Positions 52,035 to 60,536 of a stretch of DNA of 64,000 nucleotides are shown piece after piece. Below the pieces are notes generated by a model, which saw only the letters and a program-made list of their open reading frames with translations, did no database searches and was not told the DNA's origin. The number at the start of each line of letters is the position of its first letter. Position 1 is the stretch's first letter. This stretch comes from Psychroflexus planctonicus. GTDB lineage: Bacteria > Bacteroidota > Bacteroidia > Flavobacteriales > Flavobacteriaceae. The position numbers and the translations under genes are program-made. The stretch lies in contig NZ_BMGM01000004.1 in assembly GCF_014640195.1 (NCBI RefSeq), positions 124,001 through 188,000 on the forward strand. The letters are read 5' to 3'.

Positions 52035-53279
52035 TTAAAAGTTAACTTGAGCTTGTAATCGAAGTAATCTTCCTGTTTGTCTGTTCATTGGATTTAAGGC
52101 ATCTTCGAAGGTTCGGTCTGAGAAAGTATACATCATTACAAATTCTAAGTTTCTGATGGGTTGCCATTCTATTCCCACTTCCAATTCGCTCACCCTGTGC
52201 TTTCTTGCATCCAATTCGTGTTTTTTTCCACCAGCATAATTGTGGTATCTAGTAAATGGAATAACAAGCCCTAATGTAGGAGAATCAATGTAATAAGAAA
52301 GCGTTGCGTAACCACCATTTAAACTTTGCGTTTCAATAGTGTTTGTTTCTGGATTAAACTCAGGTCCACGACCAATATTATATTCAGCTTGAATACCAAA
52401 AGGTTGTGGATACCAAACTGCAGAAAGTGCAACGCGTTGGTCAATGTATTCCATATCATTATTAGTAATTACACCTTCTGTAACATTGGGTAAAACAAAT
52501 TTACCTGAGTAAGCTTGGATACCAGGCTCAAAAAATTGACCATTTCTTAATTCAAATGGATAACTTAATCTGGCAACCCAGTGAGCATTTCGGTTTCTAT
52601 CTGGTTGATTAGCAGTTTGACCATTAAAAGCACCAAAACCAAAAACACCGTAATCCCCAGAATGTTTTAAATTCATTTGTGCAATTTTGCGCATTCTGTC
52701 TCTAATTTTTTTTGGAGCCCAATAAAAAAACACCCCAATATCACGCTCGTTAGCAACTGCTGAGTTAAGTCCGTCATGACGGTCTAAAGGAATTCGGTTT
52801 TGACTAGATTGTAGATTTTCAAATCCAAAAGGAATTTTAGTTTGACCAAACCTAAATCGAAAGGTTTTTTTGCTATCTAATGCAACATCAAAATAGGCAT
52901 CTCTAATTTGTGAAAATTGCTGCCGATCACCACCTGGAGATGAAGCAAAATCTGGCTGTATGTAAAAATATACGCGTTCATGAATATTTCCAAAAAAGAC
53001 AATTCGTATTCTTCTAAAGAAAAAACCACCATCGCCACCCCAAGAACGGTCGCATTGTTGGCATCTTAAGTCAGTATTTGTTTCGCCTATACGATTGTAT
53101 CTTACCTGCGCATAACCTCGAATATTTATTAAATCATTCCATTTTACTAAAGGCTTACTCGCTTTTACTCCATCTTCTAAGTAAACCGTATCTTTGTCAA
53201 TATTATTATCAGTATCATTTTGAGCATACACAGAAAGGAAACTTAAAATAAATAATACAGGAGCCAAACAAAATTTCAT
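52035..53279 (-). CDS. OprO/OprP-type porin
   Basis: A protein of 414 residues. Signal peptide cut after 'FLSVYAQ' (~20). The rest is a beta-barrel with 'INIRGYAQVRYNRIGETN' near the start and the terminal strand 'TGRLLRLQAQVNF' (aromatic last residue). 'DAYFDVALDSKKTFRFRFGQ', 'KIPFGFENLQSSQNRIPLDR' and 'AWYPQPFGIQAEYNIGRG' are typical of the phosphate-selective porin O/P family in Bacteroidota. The actual ion selectivity is unknown, and no phosphate genes are adjacent. 'CQQCDRSWGG' is a curious CxxC in the first loop. Confidence 0.85.
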   Translation of the reverse strand: MKFCLAPVLFILSFLSVYAQNDTDNNIDKDTVYLEDGVKASKPLVKWNDLINIRGYAQVRYNRIGETNTDLRCQQCDRSWGGDGGFFFRRIRIVFFGNIHERVYFYIQPDFASSPGGDRQQFSQIRDAYFDVALDSKKTFRFRFGQTKIPFGFENLQSSQNRIPLDRHDGLNSAVANERDIGVFFYWAPKKIRDRMRKIAQMNLKHSGDYGVFGFGAFNGQTANQPDRNRNAHWVARLSYPFELRNGQFFEPGIQAYSGKFVLPNVTEGVITNNDMEYIDQRVALSAVWYPQPFGIQAEYNIGRGPEFNPETNTIETQSLNGGYATLSYYIDSPTLGLVIPFTRYHNYAGGKKHELDARKHRVSELEVGIEWQPIRNLEFVMMYTFSDRTFEDALNPMNRQTGRLLRLQAQVNF

Positions 53280-53497
53280 GTCTTTATTTTAATTTGCAAA
53301 GCAAGCGAATTTTACGTATGCTTAAAATACATAACATAAATTTAAAGATTTGGTAACATTTAATATTGTTTAATAATATGAATATCAGTTGCTAATGATT
53401 TTTTTATTTTAAAGGGTTAAAAAATATTAAAGAAGTCTTAATGTTAAATTTACATTGATAATTATTTACTTTATTCTGAAATATTTTATTAAGTTAT

Positions 53498-53989
53498 ATG
53501 AGAATACTCCTACTTAGTGATACACATTCGTACATTGATGAAAAAATTTTAAAATATGTGAAACAAGCAGATGAAGTTTGGCATGCCGGCGATATTGGCG
53601 ATTTAGCAGTAACGGATGCTATTGAAGAATTGAAGCCGTTGCGAGCGGTTTTTGGAAACATAGATAGTTACGAAATTCGCAATCAATTTCCAGAAGACCA
53701 GCGTTTTGTGGTAGAAGGTGTTGATGTTTGGATAACCCATATCGGTGGTTACCCCAAACGCTATTCGCCTAGAGTAAAGCAAAAAATTTATCATCATCCG
53801 CCTAAATTATTCATTTGTGGACATTCGCATATTTTGAAGGTAATGAATGATAAAGACTTAGGATTGCTTCATATGAATCCTGGTGCAGTCGGCAAGCACG
53901 GTTTTCATCAAAAAAGAACCATGCTGCGTTTTGAAATAAATGCAGGTAAAATTGAAAATTTAGAAGTGGTAGACTTCGGAAAAAGATAA
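53498..53989 (+). CDS. YfcE/MJ0936-type metallophosphoesterase
   Basis: A protein of 163 residues. Metal-binding motifs 'LLSDTHSYI' (DxH), 'VWHAGDIGD' (GD), 'AVFGNIDS' (GN), 'VWITHIGG' and 'FICGHSHIL' (GHxH) are all present. These small phosphodiesterases cut unspecified phosphodiesters in the cytoplasm. It is divergent from the porin gene with a 218-bp AT-rich gap and 17 bp before the DUF1801 gene. Confidence 0.9.
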   Translation: MRILLLSDTHSYIDEKILKYVKQADEVWHAGDIGDLAVTDAIEELKPLRAVFGNIDSYEIRNQFPEDQRFVVEGVDVWITHIGGYPKRYSPRVKQKIYHHPPKLFICGHSHILKVMNDKDLGLLHMNPGAVGKHGFHQKRTMLRFEINAGKIENLEVVDFGKR

Positions 53990-54006
53990 CTTTAAACAAA
54001 TACATC

Positions 54007-54432
54007 ATGAGCAACAAAACCCAACCTACAGAAGCATCTGTAACTGAATTTCTTTCTAAGATAGAAAATGAACAACAAAAACAAGATTGCATTCAATTTA
54101 ATCAATTTTTCAAAGAATTGACTTCAGAAGAACCCAAGCTTTGGGGAACATCCATTATTGGTTATGGAGATTATCATTACATCTACAAAAGTGAAAGAGA
54201 AGGCGATTGGTTTCATTTGGGCTATTCCCCCAGAAAATCATACACATCCTTGTATGTGTACCAAAATTCTGCCGAAAACAAAAAGTTACTTGAAAACTTA
54301 GGAAAGTTTAAAATGGGGAAATCCTGCATCAATATCAAAAAGTTAGAAGATATTGACCTTCAAGTTTTAGCTGAAATTTGCAGAAATAGTATTCATATTA
54401 TTGAAAATAGATATGCGAATGAAAACGATTAA
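54007..54432 (+). CDS. DUF1801 domain protein
   Basis: A protein of 141 residues. 'MSNKTQPTEASVTEFLSKIE' and 'LWGTSIIGYGDYHYIYKSER' followed by 'FHLGYSPRKSYTSLYV' match the DUF1801/YdhG-like fold, single domain, no signal peptide. The function is unknown. The end overlaps the start of the next gene by 14 bp. Confidence 0.85.
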   Translation: MSNKTQPTEASVTEFLSKIENEQQKQDCIQFNQFFKELTSEEPKLWGTSIIGYGDYHYIYKSEREGDWFHLGYSPRKSYTSLYVYQNSAENKKLLENLGKFKMGKSCINIKKLEDIDLQVLAEICRNSIHIIENRYANEND

Positions 54433-54880
54433 ACTCTTATTCGTATCTATATTCATTGTAAATACATCAGTACTAATCGCACAAGATGAAAATGAAAAAT
54501 ATGATGCTGAATTGGCAAAACAATACGAAGCCGATGAATACGGAATGAAAATGTACACCTTAGTCTTACTGACTTCAGGTGAAAACGAAGACGATTCTGA
54601 AAAAAGAAATGTAGCTTTTGCAGCCCACATGCAAAACATCAATGCACTTTCTGAAGAAGGAAAATTGGTTTTAGCTGGTCCTTTTGGTAAAAACGATAAA
54701 GATTTTCGTGGCATTTTCATTTTAAACACTACAGATGTAGCGGAAGCCAAGTCACTTTTAGAAGCCGATTTGGCCATTCAACAAAAGTATTTGAAAGCTG
54801 AATACATTCCGTATTATGGTTCAGCAGCTTTGATTTCTCATTTAGAAGTGCATGGCAAAATATGGAAAACACAACCTTAA
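54419..54880 (+). CDS. YciI-like protein, exported
   Basis: A protein of about 153 residues with a signal peptide ('MKTIKLLFVSIFIVNTSVLIAQ') and a YciI-type dimeric alpha/beta-barrel domain ('MKMYTLVLLTSG', 'HMQNINALSEEGKLVLAGPFG', 'GIFILNTTDVAEAKSLL'). Starts at 54413 and 54419 are both possible. The role is unknown. YciI folds without signal peptides are cytoplasmic, so this exported form is less common. Confidence 0.8.
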   Translation: MKTIKLLFVSIFIVNTSVLIAQDENEKYDAELAKQYEADEYGMKMYTLVLLTSGENEDDSEKRNVAFAAHMQNINALSEEGKLVLAGPFGKNDKDFRGIFILNTTDVAEAKSLLEADLAIQQKYLKAEYIPYYGSAALISHLEVHGKIWKTQP

Positions 54881-54964
54881 AATCTATGTTTTTATAAGGT
54901 TAAAACTCTTTTAAACCGCCGTACTATTCAGTTTATCATAGTTACTTTTAACAAAAATTAAATT

Positions 54965-55690
54965 ATGCAAGATATTAAAGGAAATGTAGCGTTTATAACT
55001 GGCGGAAGCAAAGGTATAGGTTACGGAATAGCCGAAGTTTTATTAGCTGAAGGCGTAAACGTAGTGGTGACCAGCCGCTCTCAAACCAATGCAGATGCAG
55101 CGGCCAAAACATTAACTGAAAACTCATCAACTTCTGCCAAAGCCATTGGCGTAAAAGCAGATGTACGGTATATGTTAGACCAAGAAGAAGCCGTCAAAAA
55201 ATGTATTGAAGTTTTCGGCAAATTGGATTACATGATTGCCAATGCAGGTTTAGGTCATTATGAAAACATTATTGATTTAACCGATACCCAATGGAAAGAA
55301 GTAATCGACACTAATTTAACCGGTGTTTTTTACTCTATTAAAGCTTCGGTTGAAGCACTTAAAAAGTCGAAAGGATATTTTATTAGTATTTCCAGTTTGG
55401 CAGGAACTAACTTCTTTGGAAAAGGTTCTGCATACAATGCGAGTAAATTTGGAGTGACCGGTTTTACACAAGCGGTGATGTTAGATTTACGTGAACACGA
55501 TATTAAAGTTTCTACCATAATGCCCGGTTCGGTTGCTTCACATTTTAATGGAAATACACCTGACAGCAGTGATGCGTGGAAAATTCAACCAGAAGATATT
55601 GGCGAATTGGTAGCCGATGTGTTCAAAATCAATCCAAGAACTTTGCCGAGTAAAATTGAAGTTCGACCTTCACGACCGGATTTGAAATAG
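54965..55690 (+). CDS. SDR family oxidoreductase
   Basis: A protein of 241 residues. 'AFITGGSKGIGYGIAEVLL' (TGxxxGxG), 'IANAGLGHYENI' (xNAG), catalytic Ser in 'ISISSLAGTN', and YxxxK in 'AYNASKFGVTGF'. This is the 3-oxoacyl-ACP reductase-like class of SDRs; no pathway partners adjoin it. A bidirectional hairpin separates it from rpoD. Confidence 0.9.
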   Translation: MQDIKGNVAFITGGSKGIGYGIAEVLLAEGVNVVVTSRSQTNADAAAKTLTENSSTSAKAIGVKADVRYMLDQEEAVKKCIEVFGKLDYMIANAGLGHYENIIDLTDTQWKEVIDTNLTGVFYSIKASVEALKKSKGYFISISSLAGTNFFGKGSAYNASKFGVTGFTQAVMLDLREHDIKVSTIMPGSVASHFNGNTPDSSDAWKIQPEDIGELVADVFKINPRTLPSKIEVRPSRPDLK

Positions 55691-55715
55691 CATTTCAACT
55701 AAAATAAAATGTATA

Positions 55716-55752
55716 AAAAAGCTTCCTAATTTTTCAAGTTAGGAAGCTTTTT
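55716..55752. terminator. Bidirectional terminator between SDR and sigma factor genes
   Basis: Perfect stem AAAAAGCTTCCTAA/TTAGGAAGCTTTTT with a 9-nt loop between converging genes. Confidence 0.85.
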
Positions 55753-55773
55753 CTCCGGAACAAATCAAAAAAT

Positions 55774-56640
55774 TTATCCGAGGTATTTTTTCAACATTTT
55801 GTTTTTAGATTGATGTTTCAATCTTCTAATTCCTTTTTCTCTAATTTGGCGAACGCGTTCGCGACTTAAATCGAAAGTATCTCCAATTTCTTGAAGCGTC
55901 ATTGCAGGTTGGTTTCCAATTCCGTAATTTAAACGGATTACATCTGCTTCCCGTTGCGAAAGCGTGTCTAAAGCACGATTAATTTCGATACTTAATGAAT
56001 CGCGCATCAACTTATCATCTGGGTTTGGAGATTCAGCTGAGCTTAACACATCGTATAAATTAGAATCGTTTTCACCTTCTTTAAATGGTGCATCCATAGA
56101 TAAATGTCTCCCTGAATTTTTCAAGGCAACTTTTACTTGAGATTCACTCATCTCCAATTCTTTGGCAATTTCTGATGCAGAAGGCGGACGTTCGTTCACT
56201 TGCTCAAGATGAGAATACATCTTGTTAATTTTATTAATTACGCCAATTTTGTTAAGCGGTAAACGAACCACACGAGATTGTTCGGCTAAAGCTTGTAGGA
56301 TAGATTGTCTAATCCACCAAACAGCGTAAGAAATAAACTTAAAACCACGCGTTTCATCAAAACGTTTTGCGGCTTTAACAAGTCCAACATTTCCTTCATT
56401 TATTAAATCGGGTAATTTTAAACCTTGATTTTGATATTGCTTTGCAACAGAAACAACAAATCGTAAATTAGCATTGGTTAACTTTTCTAGAGCAACTTGA
56501 TCTCCTTCTCTAATTCTCTGCGCTAATTCAACTTCTTCTTCAGCGGTAATCAAGTCTACTTTGCTAATGTCTTGTAAATATTTATCTAAAGACTTAGATT
56601 CTCTATTGGTAACCTGCTTGGTAATTTTTAGCTGTCTCAT
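55774..56640 (-). CDS. rpoD: Primary RNA polymerase sigma factor (RpoD/SigA, sigma-ABfr type)
   Basis: A protein of 288 residues, shorter than the E. coli protein because region 1.1 and the non-conserved insert are missing, as in Bacteroidota. Region 1.2 '[20 protein letters not shown]', region 2 '[20 protein letters not shown]' and '[19 protein letters not shown]', region 3 '[18 protein letters not shown]', and region 4 '[16 protein letters not shown]' and '[17 protein letters not shown]'. It recognises the TTTG/TAnnTTTG promoters noted in this window. Confidence 0.95.
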   Translation of the reverse strand: MRQLKITKQVTNRESKSLDKYLQDISKVDLITAEEEVELAQRIREGDQVALEKLTNANLRFVVSVAKQYQNQGLKLPDLINEGNVGLVKAAKRFDETRGFKFISYAVWWIRQSILQALAEQSRVVRLPLNKIGVINKINKMYSHLEQVNERPPSASEIAKELEMSESQVKVALKNSGRHLSMDAPFKEGENDSNLYDVLSSAESPNPDDKLMRDSLSIEINRALDTLSQREADVIRLNYGIGNQPAMTLQEIGDTFDLSRERVRQIREKGIRRLKHQSKNKMLKKYLG

Positions 56641-56739
56641 AAATTTTTTATATAGTTCTACTACAGTTTGACATAATACATATAATAAATCGTTTTTCCA
56701 AATTTTATCATCATTATTTCTTATATGTCTATAAGCAGT

Positions 56740-57156
56740 TTAGTGTTTTATATGCATAAAAAGAGATATTCCAAAGACGAAAACCCACAAAAATACCCGT
56801 AACCAGTTACCTTTTTCAAGTTTCAATAAATCTTCTTTCATGAATTTTCCAGTATTTATTTTTTGATGAATTGGAACATAAAAAACAAATGTGCCAATCC
56901 ATGTAAGTAAAACAAACACAAGGTGAAGCCAATGTATAAATACAGATGAAAAATAAGTAGAATAGGCAGATAAAAATAACTGACTCAACATTAAAGGGAA
57001 TACTACATACGTAATATTAGGTGTATAAACACGGTGCCAAATTTTTAAATTATCTGATTTAAAATATTTAAATGCAGGATAAATACACAATTGCACTAAA
57101 AAAATAAGTACTACTAATCCAAAATCAATCAGTAATTGATAGGTCTTTAATTCCAT
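56740..57156 (-). CDS. Conserved hypothetical membrane protein
   Basis: A protein of 138 residues from ATG 57156 (a TTG at 57174 is unlikely), not confidently recognised. Four membrane helices (about 5-25, 45-67, 75-95, 115-135), with 'YPAFKYF' and 'WHRVYTPNITYVVFPLML' in the second quarter. It resembles small four-helix proteins found in many Bacteroidota. It is monocistronic, between rpoD and a divergent AEC transporter. Confidence 0.75.
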   Translation of the reverse strand: MELKTYQLLIDFGLVVLIFLVQLCIYPAFKYFKSDNLKIWHRVYTPNITYVVFPLMLSQLFLSAYSTYFSSVFIHWLHLVFVLLTWIGTFVFYVPIHQKINTGKFMKEDLLKLEKGNWLRVFLWVFVFGISLFMHIKH

Positions 57157-57307
57157 TGAAATGATTTGCTTCAAAATTAATGTTCGCTCTTATGCTTCAA
57201 AAAAAGTGCTTCATAAAATAAAGCCAATTTTAAATAACTTGAAATTTTCTCGATATTCACTTTGATAAATCGCTTTCATTATACTTAGATTTGCTTCTAC
57301 CAAAAGA

Positions 57308-58216
57308 ATGCAATTTATGGGTAATTTACTTCTTATCATCATCAGTTTTACAGCTGGTTTTTTATTGAGTAAATTGAAGCATTTTCCTAAAAATTCGCAT
57401 AAAGGCATCAATGCTTTCATATTTTATATTTCTCTTCCCGCACTTTCTCTAAGATACATTCCAGAAATCGATTACAATATTGAAATTATTTTTCCAGTCA
57501 TTATGCCATGGTTGGTTTTTATCTTTGGTGCAGTATTTTTTATTACAATAGGTAAAATTTTGAACTGGTCTAAGCAACTGATAGGTTGCTTAGTTTTATG
57601 TTGTGGTTTGGGCAACACTTCTTTTGTTGGTTTTCCTTTGTTGGAATTGTTTTATGGTAAGGAATCCATTCGCTACGGAATTTTAGCTGACCAGCCTGGC
57701 AGTTTTATGGTGATGTCTACCTTAGGTATTTTTGCAGCCGTTTACTTTTCAAATGGAAAGGCTAACTGGAAACAAATAGGAATAAAAATTTTTAAATTTC
57801 CGCCTTTTATTGCTTTTATAATTGCTTTGTTTCTCAGTTTTGTTGAAATGCCTACGCTTGTGAATTTCACCTTAGAAAAATTGGGAGCAACTTTAAGCCC
57901 TTTGGCTTTATTTTCCATCGGTACGCAACTCAAATGGAAATCAGAATTTCTAGAATTGAAACCCATTGGAATCGGTTTACTTTATAAACTTGGATTGGCA
58001 CCTTTGGTAATTTACTTACTTTATTTACCATTTACTGATTCAAGTGGTTTGGTGTTTAAAGTTTCGATAATGGAAGCCGCCATGGCACCTATGATTACGG
58101 GAATTTTACTTGCCATTGAATACAAATTAAAACCCAATTTAGCGAGCATGTTTGCTGCTATTGGGATTCCACTTTCTTTATTAACTACTTGGTTTTGGTA
58201 TTTATTGATGAACTAA
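57308..58216 (+). CDS. AEC family auxin-efflux-like transporter
   Basis: A protein of 302 residues with 10 membrane helices in two repeats of five. Helix 2 contains 'NAFIFYISLPALSLRYIPEI', the family's early P-containing stretch, and 'GLGNTSFVGFPLLELFYG' and 'ISLPALS' resemble the N-P crossings. It would move organic acids or related small molecules across the inner membrane; the substrate is unknown. It converges with the next gene with a 9-bp gap. Confidence 0.88.
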   Translation: MQFMGNLLLIIISFTAGFLLSKLKHFPKNSHKGINAFIFYISLPALSLRYIPEIDYNIEIIFPVIMPWLVFIFGAVFFITIGKILNWSKQLIGCLVLCCGLGNTSFVGFPLLELFYGKESIRYGILADQPGSFMVMSTLGIFAAVYFSNGKANWKQIGIKIFKFPPFIAFIIALFLSFVEMPTLVNFTLEKLGATLSPLALFSIGTQLKWKSEFLELKPIGIGLLYKLGLAPLVIYLLYLPFTDSSGLVFKVSIMEAAMAPMITGILLAIEYKLKPNLASMFAAIGIPLSLLTTWFWYLLMN

Positions 58217-58224
58217 TTCAAACA

Positions 58225-58614
58225 TTAATCATCATTTAATTTCCAATGGTAGTCCTTGTGTACTTTCCATAAAATGTACCCAAACGGAATCCACCAGATA
58301 AAATCGTTGGTGATTAAAGTATAGAAAAATTCAAAAGGAACTAAATCTTGTGCATAATTCATCACAAAACCAATCGGGCCAAATATTTTTCCTAAAAAAC
58401 CAACGGCTACAATAGGCCAATGCCGCATAGGCGAAAAGGATGCCCACCAATATCCTAAGCCATAAACGCCAATCACCATTCCCATTCCTTGCCAAATAAG
58501 TAATTGATTGGGAATATCCATGCCTACCAATTCAAAAAAATGAGTAGGGAATAAAACCACCCAAGCTCCCCAAAGTAGATTGTAAATGGCTGCAATTTGT
58601 AAAGTTAGTTTCAT
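58225..58614 (-). CDS. Conserved hypothetical membrane protein
   Basis: A protein of 129 residues with four membrane helices; the family is not named here. 'AIYNLLWGAWVVLFPTHFFELVGM' and 'GLGYWWASFSPMRHWPIV' are conserved-looking features seen in small Bacteroidota membrane proteins. It is a single gene in the opposite strand to its neighbours. Confidence 0.75.
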   Translation of the reverse strand: MKLTLQIAAIYNLLWGAWVVLFPTHFFELVGMDIPNQLLIWQGMGMVIGVYGLGYWWASFSPMRHWPIVAVGFLGKIFGPIGFVMNYAQDLVPFEFFYTLITNDFIWWIPFGYILWKVHKDYHWKLNDD

Positions 58615-58725
58615 GTTTTTCTTGCAAAATTAGTGTACTTGATTTCAGACCTTCATTAAAATTAAGCCAATATTTTAAGTGCATTTTTTTTATAAAATGT
58701 AGCTTGCGTGTTTTTATATCTTGCC

Positions 58726-59514
58726 ATGAAACGAATAATGAATTATTACTTAATTGAACTACAATACCTAGGTTTCCGTTACCACGGTTGGCAAAAGCAG
58801 CCTGATGTAAAAACCGTAGAAAACCAACTGCGGAAGACTTTGGGTTTTGTTTTACCTGATATTCGAACCAAGGTTATTGCAGCTGGCAGAACCGATGCCA
58901 TGGTTTCAGTGAATAAAACCTTTATTGAATTATTTGTTTACGAAGCCGATTTACCCGAAGACTTTTTTGAGCGCTTCAACCTAAATTTACCTGCCGATAT
59001 TCGAGCAATTTCTATTGAAAAAGTAGATGAAAAGTTCAATATTATTCAACATCCAAAACAAAAAGAATATGCTTACTTTTTTACTTTTCCTGAAAAAGTA
59101 CATCCCTTTTGTGCTCCATACATGACAACTATTCAAGACCATTTGAATTTAGAATTAATGCAAGAAGCTGCTCGACTTTTTGAAGGAGAACATGACTTTT
59201 ATTCTTACGCGTTTAGACCAAAACCAACTACACAAACACAAGGGAAAATTGATTTTTGTAAGATCGAAACCAATACGCAATACACAGCCAACTTCTTTCC
59301 AGAAAATTCGTATGTGTTGCGAGTAAAAGGCAATGGATTTAAACGCCATCAAATTCGTTTAATGATGGGAGTTTTAATAGATTTAGGTAAAGGGAAAATA
59401 GATTTAGATTTTGTGAAACAAACTTTAGATGGAAGTCAAAAAGTAAAGCTGGAACACGTAGCTCCAGCTTCTGGTTTGCAATTATATGATGTTCAATTAA
59501 CTAAAGGATTTTAG
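58726..59514 (+). CDS. truA: tRNA pseudouridine synthase A-like protein
   Basis: A protein of about 262 residues from ATG 58726 (ATG 58738 also possible). 'NYYLIELQYLGFRYHGWQKQ' is the TruA beginning; the catalytic Asp is in 'AAGRTDAMVSVNKTF'. Most TruA proteins read GRTDAGVHA, so the Met and Ser here mark a divergent subgroup, and the enzyme may be a paralogue rather than the main TruA. The C-terminal 'FRP...', 'LRVKGNGFKRHQIRLMMGVL' RNA-binding strand is intact. It modifies uridines 38-40 of the tRNA anticodon arm, if canonical. It converges with oxyR by a 4-bp overlap. Confidence 0.82.
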   Translation: MKRIMNYYLIELQYLGFRYHGWQKQPDVKTVENQLRKTLGFVLPDIRTKVIAAGRTDAMVSVNKTFIELFVYEADLPEDFFERFNLNLPADIRAISIEKVDEKFNIIQHPKQKEYAYFFTFPEKVHPFCAPYMTTIQDHLNLELMQEAARLFEGEHDFYSYAFRPKPTTQTQGKIDFCKIETNTQYTANFFPENSYVLRVKGNGFKRHQIRLMMGVLIDLGKGKIDLDFVKQTLDGSQKVKLEHVAPASGLQLYDVQLTKGF

Positions 59515-60449
59515 TTAGGTTTAGGACTGATTATTTTTATGTTTTGAAAAGCAATTGCTCCACGAACAACTCCACTGATTACTTCATGTAATTTTTCGAT
59601 GATTTGCATTTTCAATTCACTTTTATGATGAATTAAACTTACTTCTCTAGCTGGGCTTGGTTCTTCAAACATGCGTAAATTTTCTTGATTTTTTTCAGAT
59701 AAATCCATGGTATGCAAATAGGGTAGAAGCGTCATTCCCATTCCTTCATTAGAAAGTTTAATCAAGGTTTCAAAACTCCCACTTTCCAGATTAAAATGAT
59801 CGTTTTGCAGTAGTTTATTACTCTTACAAATATTTAAAACATTGTCTTTAAAACAGTGGCCATCTTCTAACAAAAGCAACTCGTCTGGATCTAAATCATC
59901 TGGCATAATTTTTTTCTTTTTGAAGAGTTTGTGCGATTGCGGTATAAATCCAACAAAAGGTTCGTAATACAATGGTTTTTCAAAAATATCGTCTTCATCT
60001 AAAGGTGTTGCAGCAATGGCCGCATCAATATGTCCATCACGCAATGCATTAATCATGGCTTGAGTGGTCATTTCTTCGATTTTTAAATTTACCTTTGGAT
60101 ATTTGTTGATGAAGTTTCTTAAAAACATTGGAAGTAAAGTTGGCATAATAGTAGGGATGATTCCCAGTTTAAATTCGCCACCTATAAAACCTTTTTGTTG
60201 GTCTACAATATCTTGAATTCGATTGCTTTCATTTACAATGTTTTTAGCCTGTTGAACAATGTTTTCACCTACTTGAGTAAGTAAAATTGGCTTTTTAGAA
60301 CGATCAAAAATCTTTACGCCTAATTCTTCTTCTAATTTTTGCACCTGCATGCTTAAGGTAGGTTGCGTAACAAAAATCTTTTCGGCAGCTTTGGTGAAAT
60401 TCTTATATTCAGCTACAGCTAACACATAATGTAATTGCGTAATGGTCAT
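59511..60449 (-). CDS. oxyR: LysR-type hydrogen peroxide regulator OxyR
   Basis: A protein of 312 residues. HTH 'YKNFTKAAEKIFVTQPTLSM' at the N-terminus, then the LysR sensing domain. The two redox cysteines are Cys199 and Cys208 within 'EDGHCFKDNVLNICKS', at the same residue numbers and spacing (eight residues between them) as in E. coli OxyR. Oxidation to a disulfide switches the regulator to its active form. It senses peroxide and induces catalase and related genes, which are not in this window. It lies 87 bp from the priA stop. Confidence 0.94.
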   Translation of the reverse strand: MTITQLHYVLAVAEYKNFTKAAEKIFVTQPTLSMQVQKLEEELGVKIFDRSKKPILLTQVGENIVQQAKNIVNESNRIQDIVDQQKGFIGGEFKLGIIPTIMPTLLPMFLRNFINKYPKVNLKIEEMTTQAMINALRDGHIDAAIAATPLDEDDIFEKPLYYEPFVGFIPQSHKLFKKKKIMPDDLDPDELLLLEDGHCFKDNVLNICKSNKLLQNDHFNLESGSFETLIKLSNEGMGMTLLPYLHTMDLSEKNQENLRMFEEPSPAREVSLIHHKSELKMQIIEKLHEVISGVVRGAIAFQNIKIISPKPN

Positions 60450-60536
60450 AATTCAAAATTTTGATACAAAAATACAAAACTATAAGATAAACTTATTTAA
60501 TTTACTTTTAATTATTTGCTAAAAGTATAGTTCTGT

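Noticed and set aside
53498-53989. Phosphate-uptake operon with the OprO/P-type porin
   Set aside because: The porin and the phosphoesterase are divergent and no Pst, Pho or polyphosphate genes are nearby, so there is no evidence for a phosphate function.
57211-57420. 69-codon minus-strand gene overlapping the AEC transporter start
   Set aside because: It is a shadow frame of the transporter gene and its promoter, with no domain and no plausible composition.
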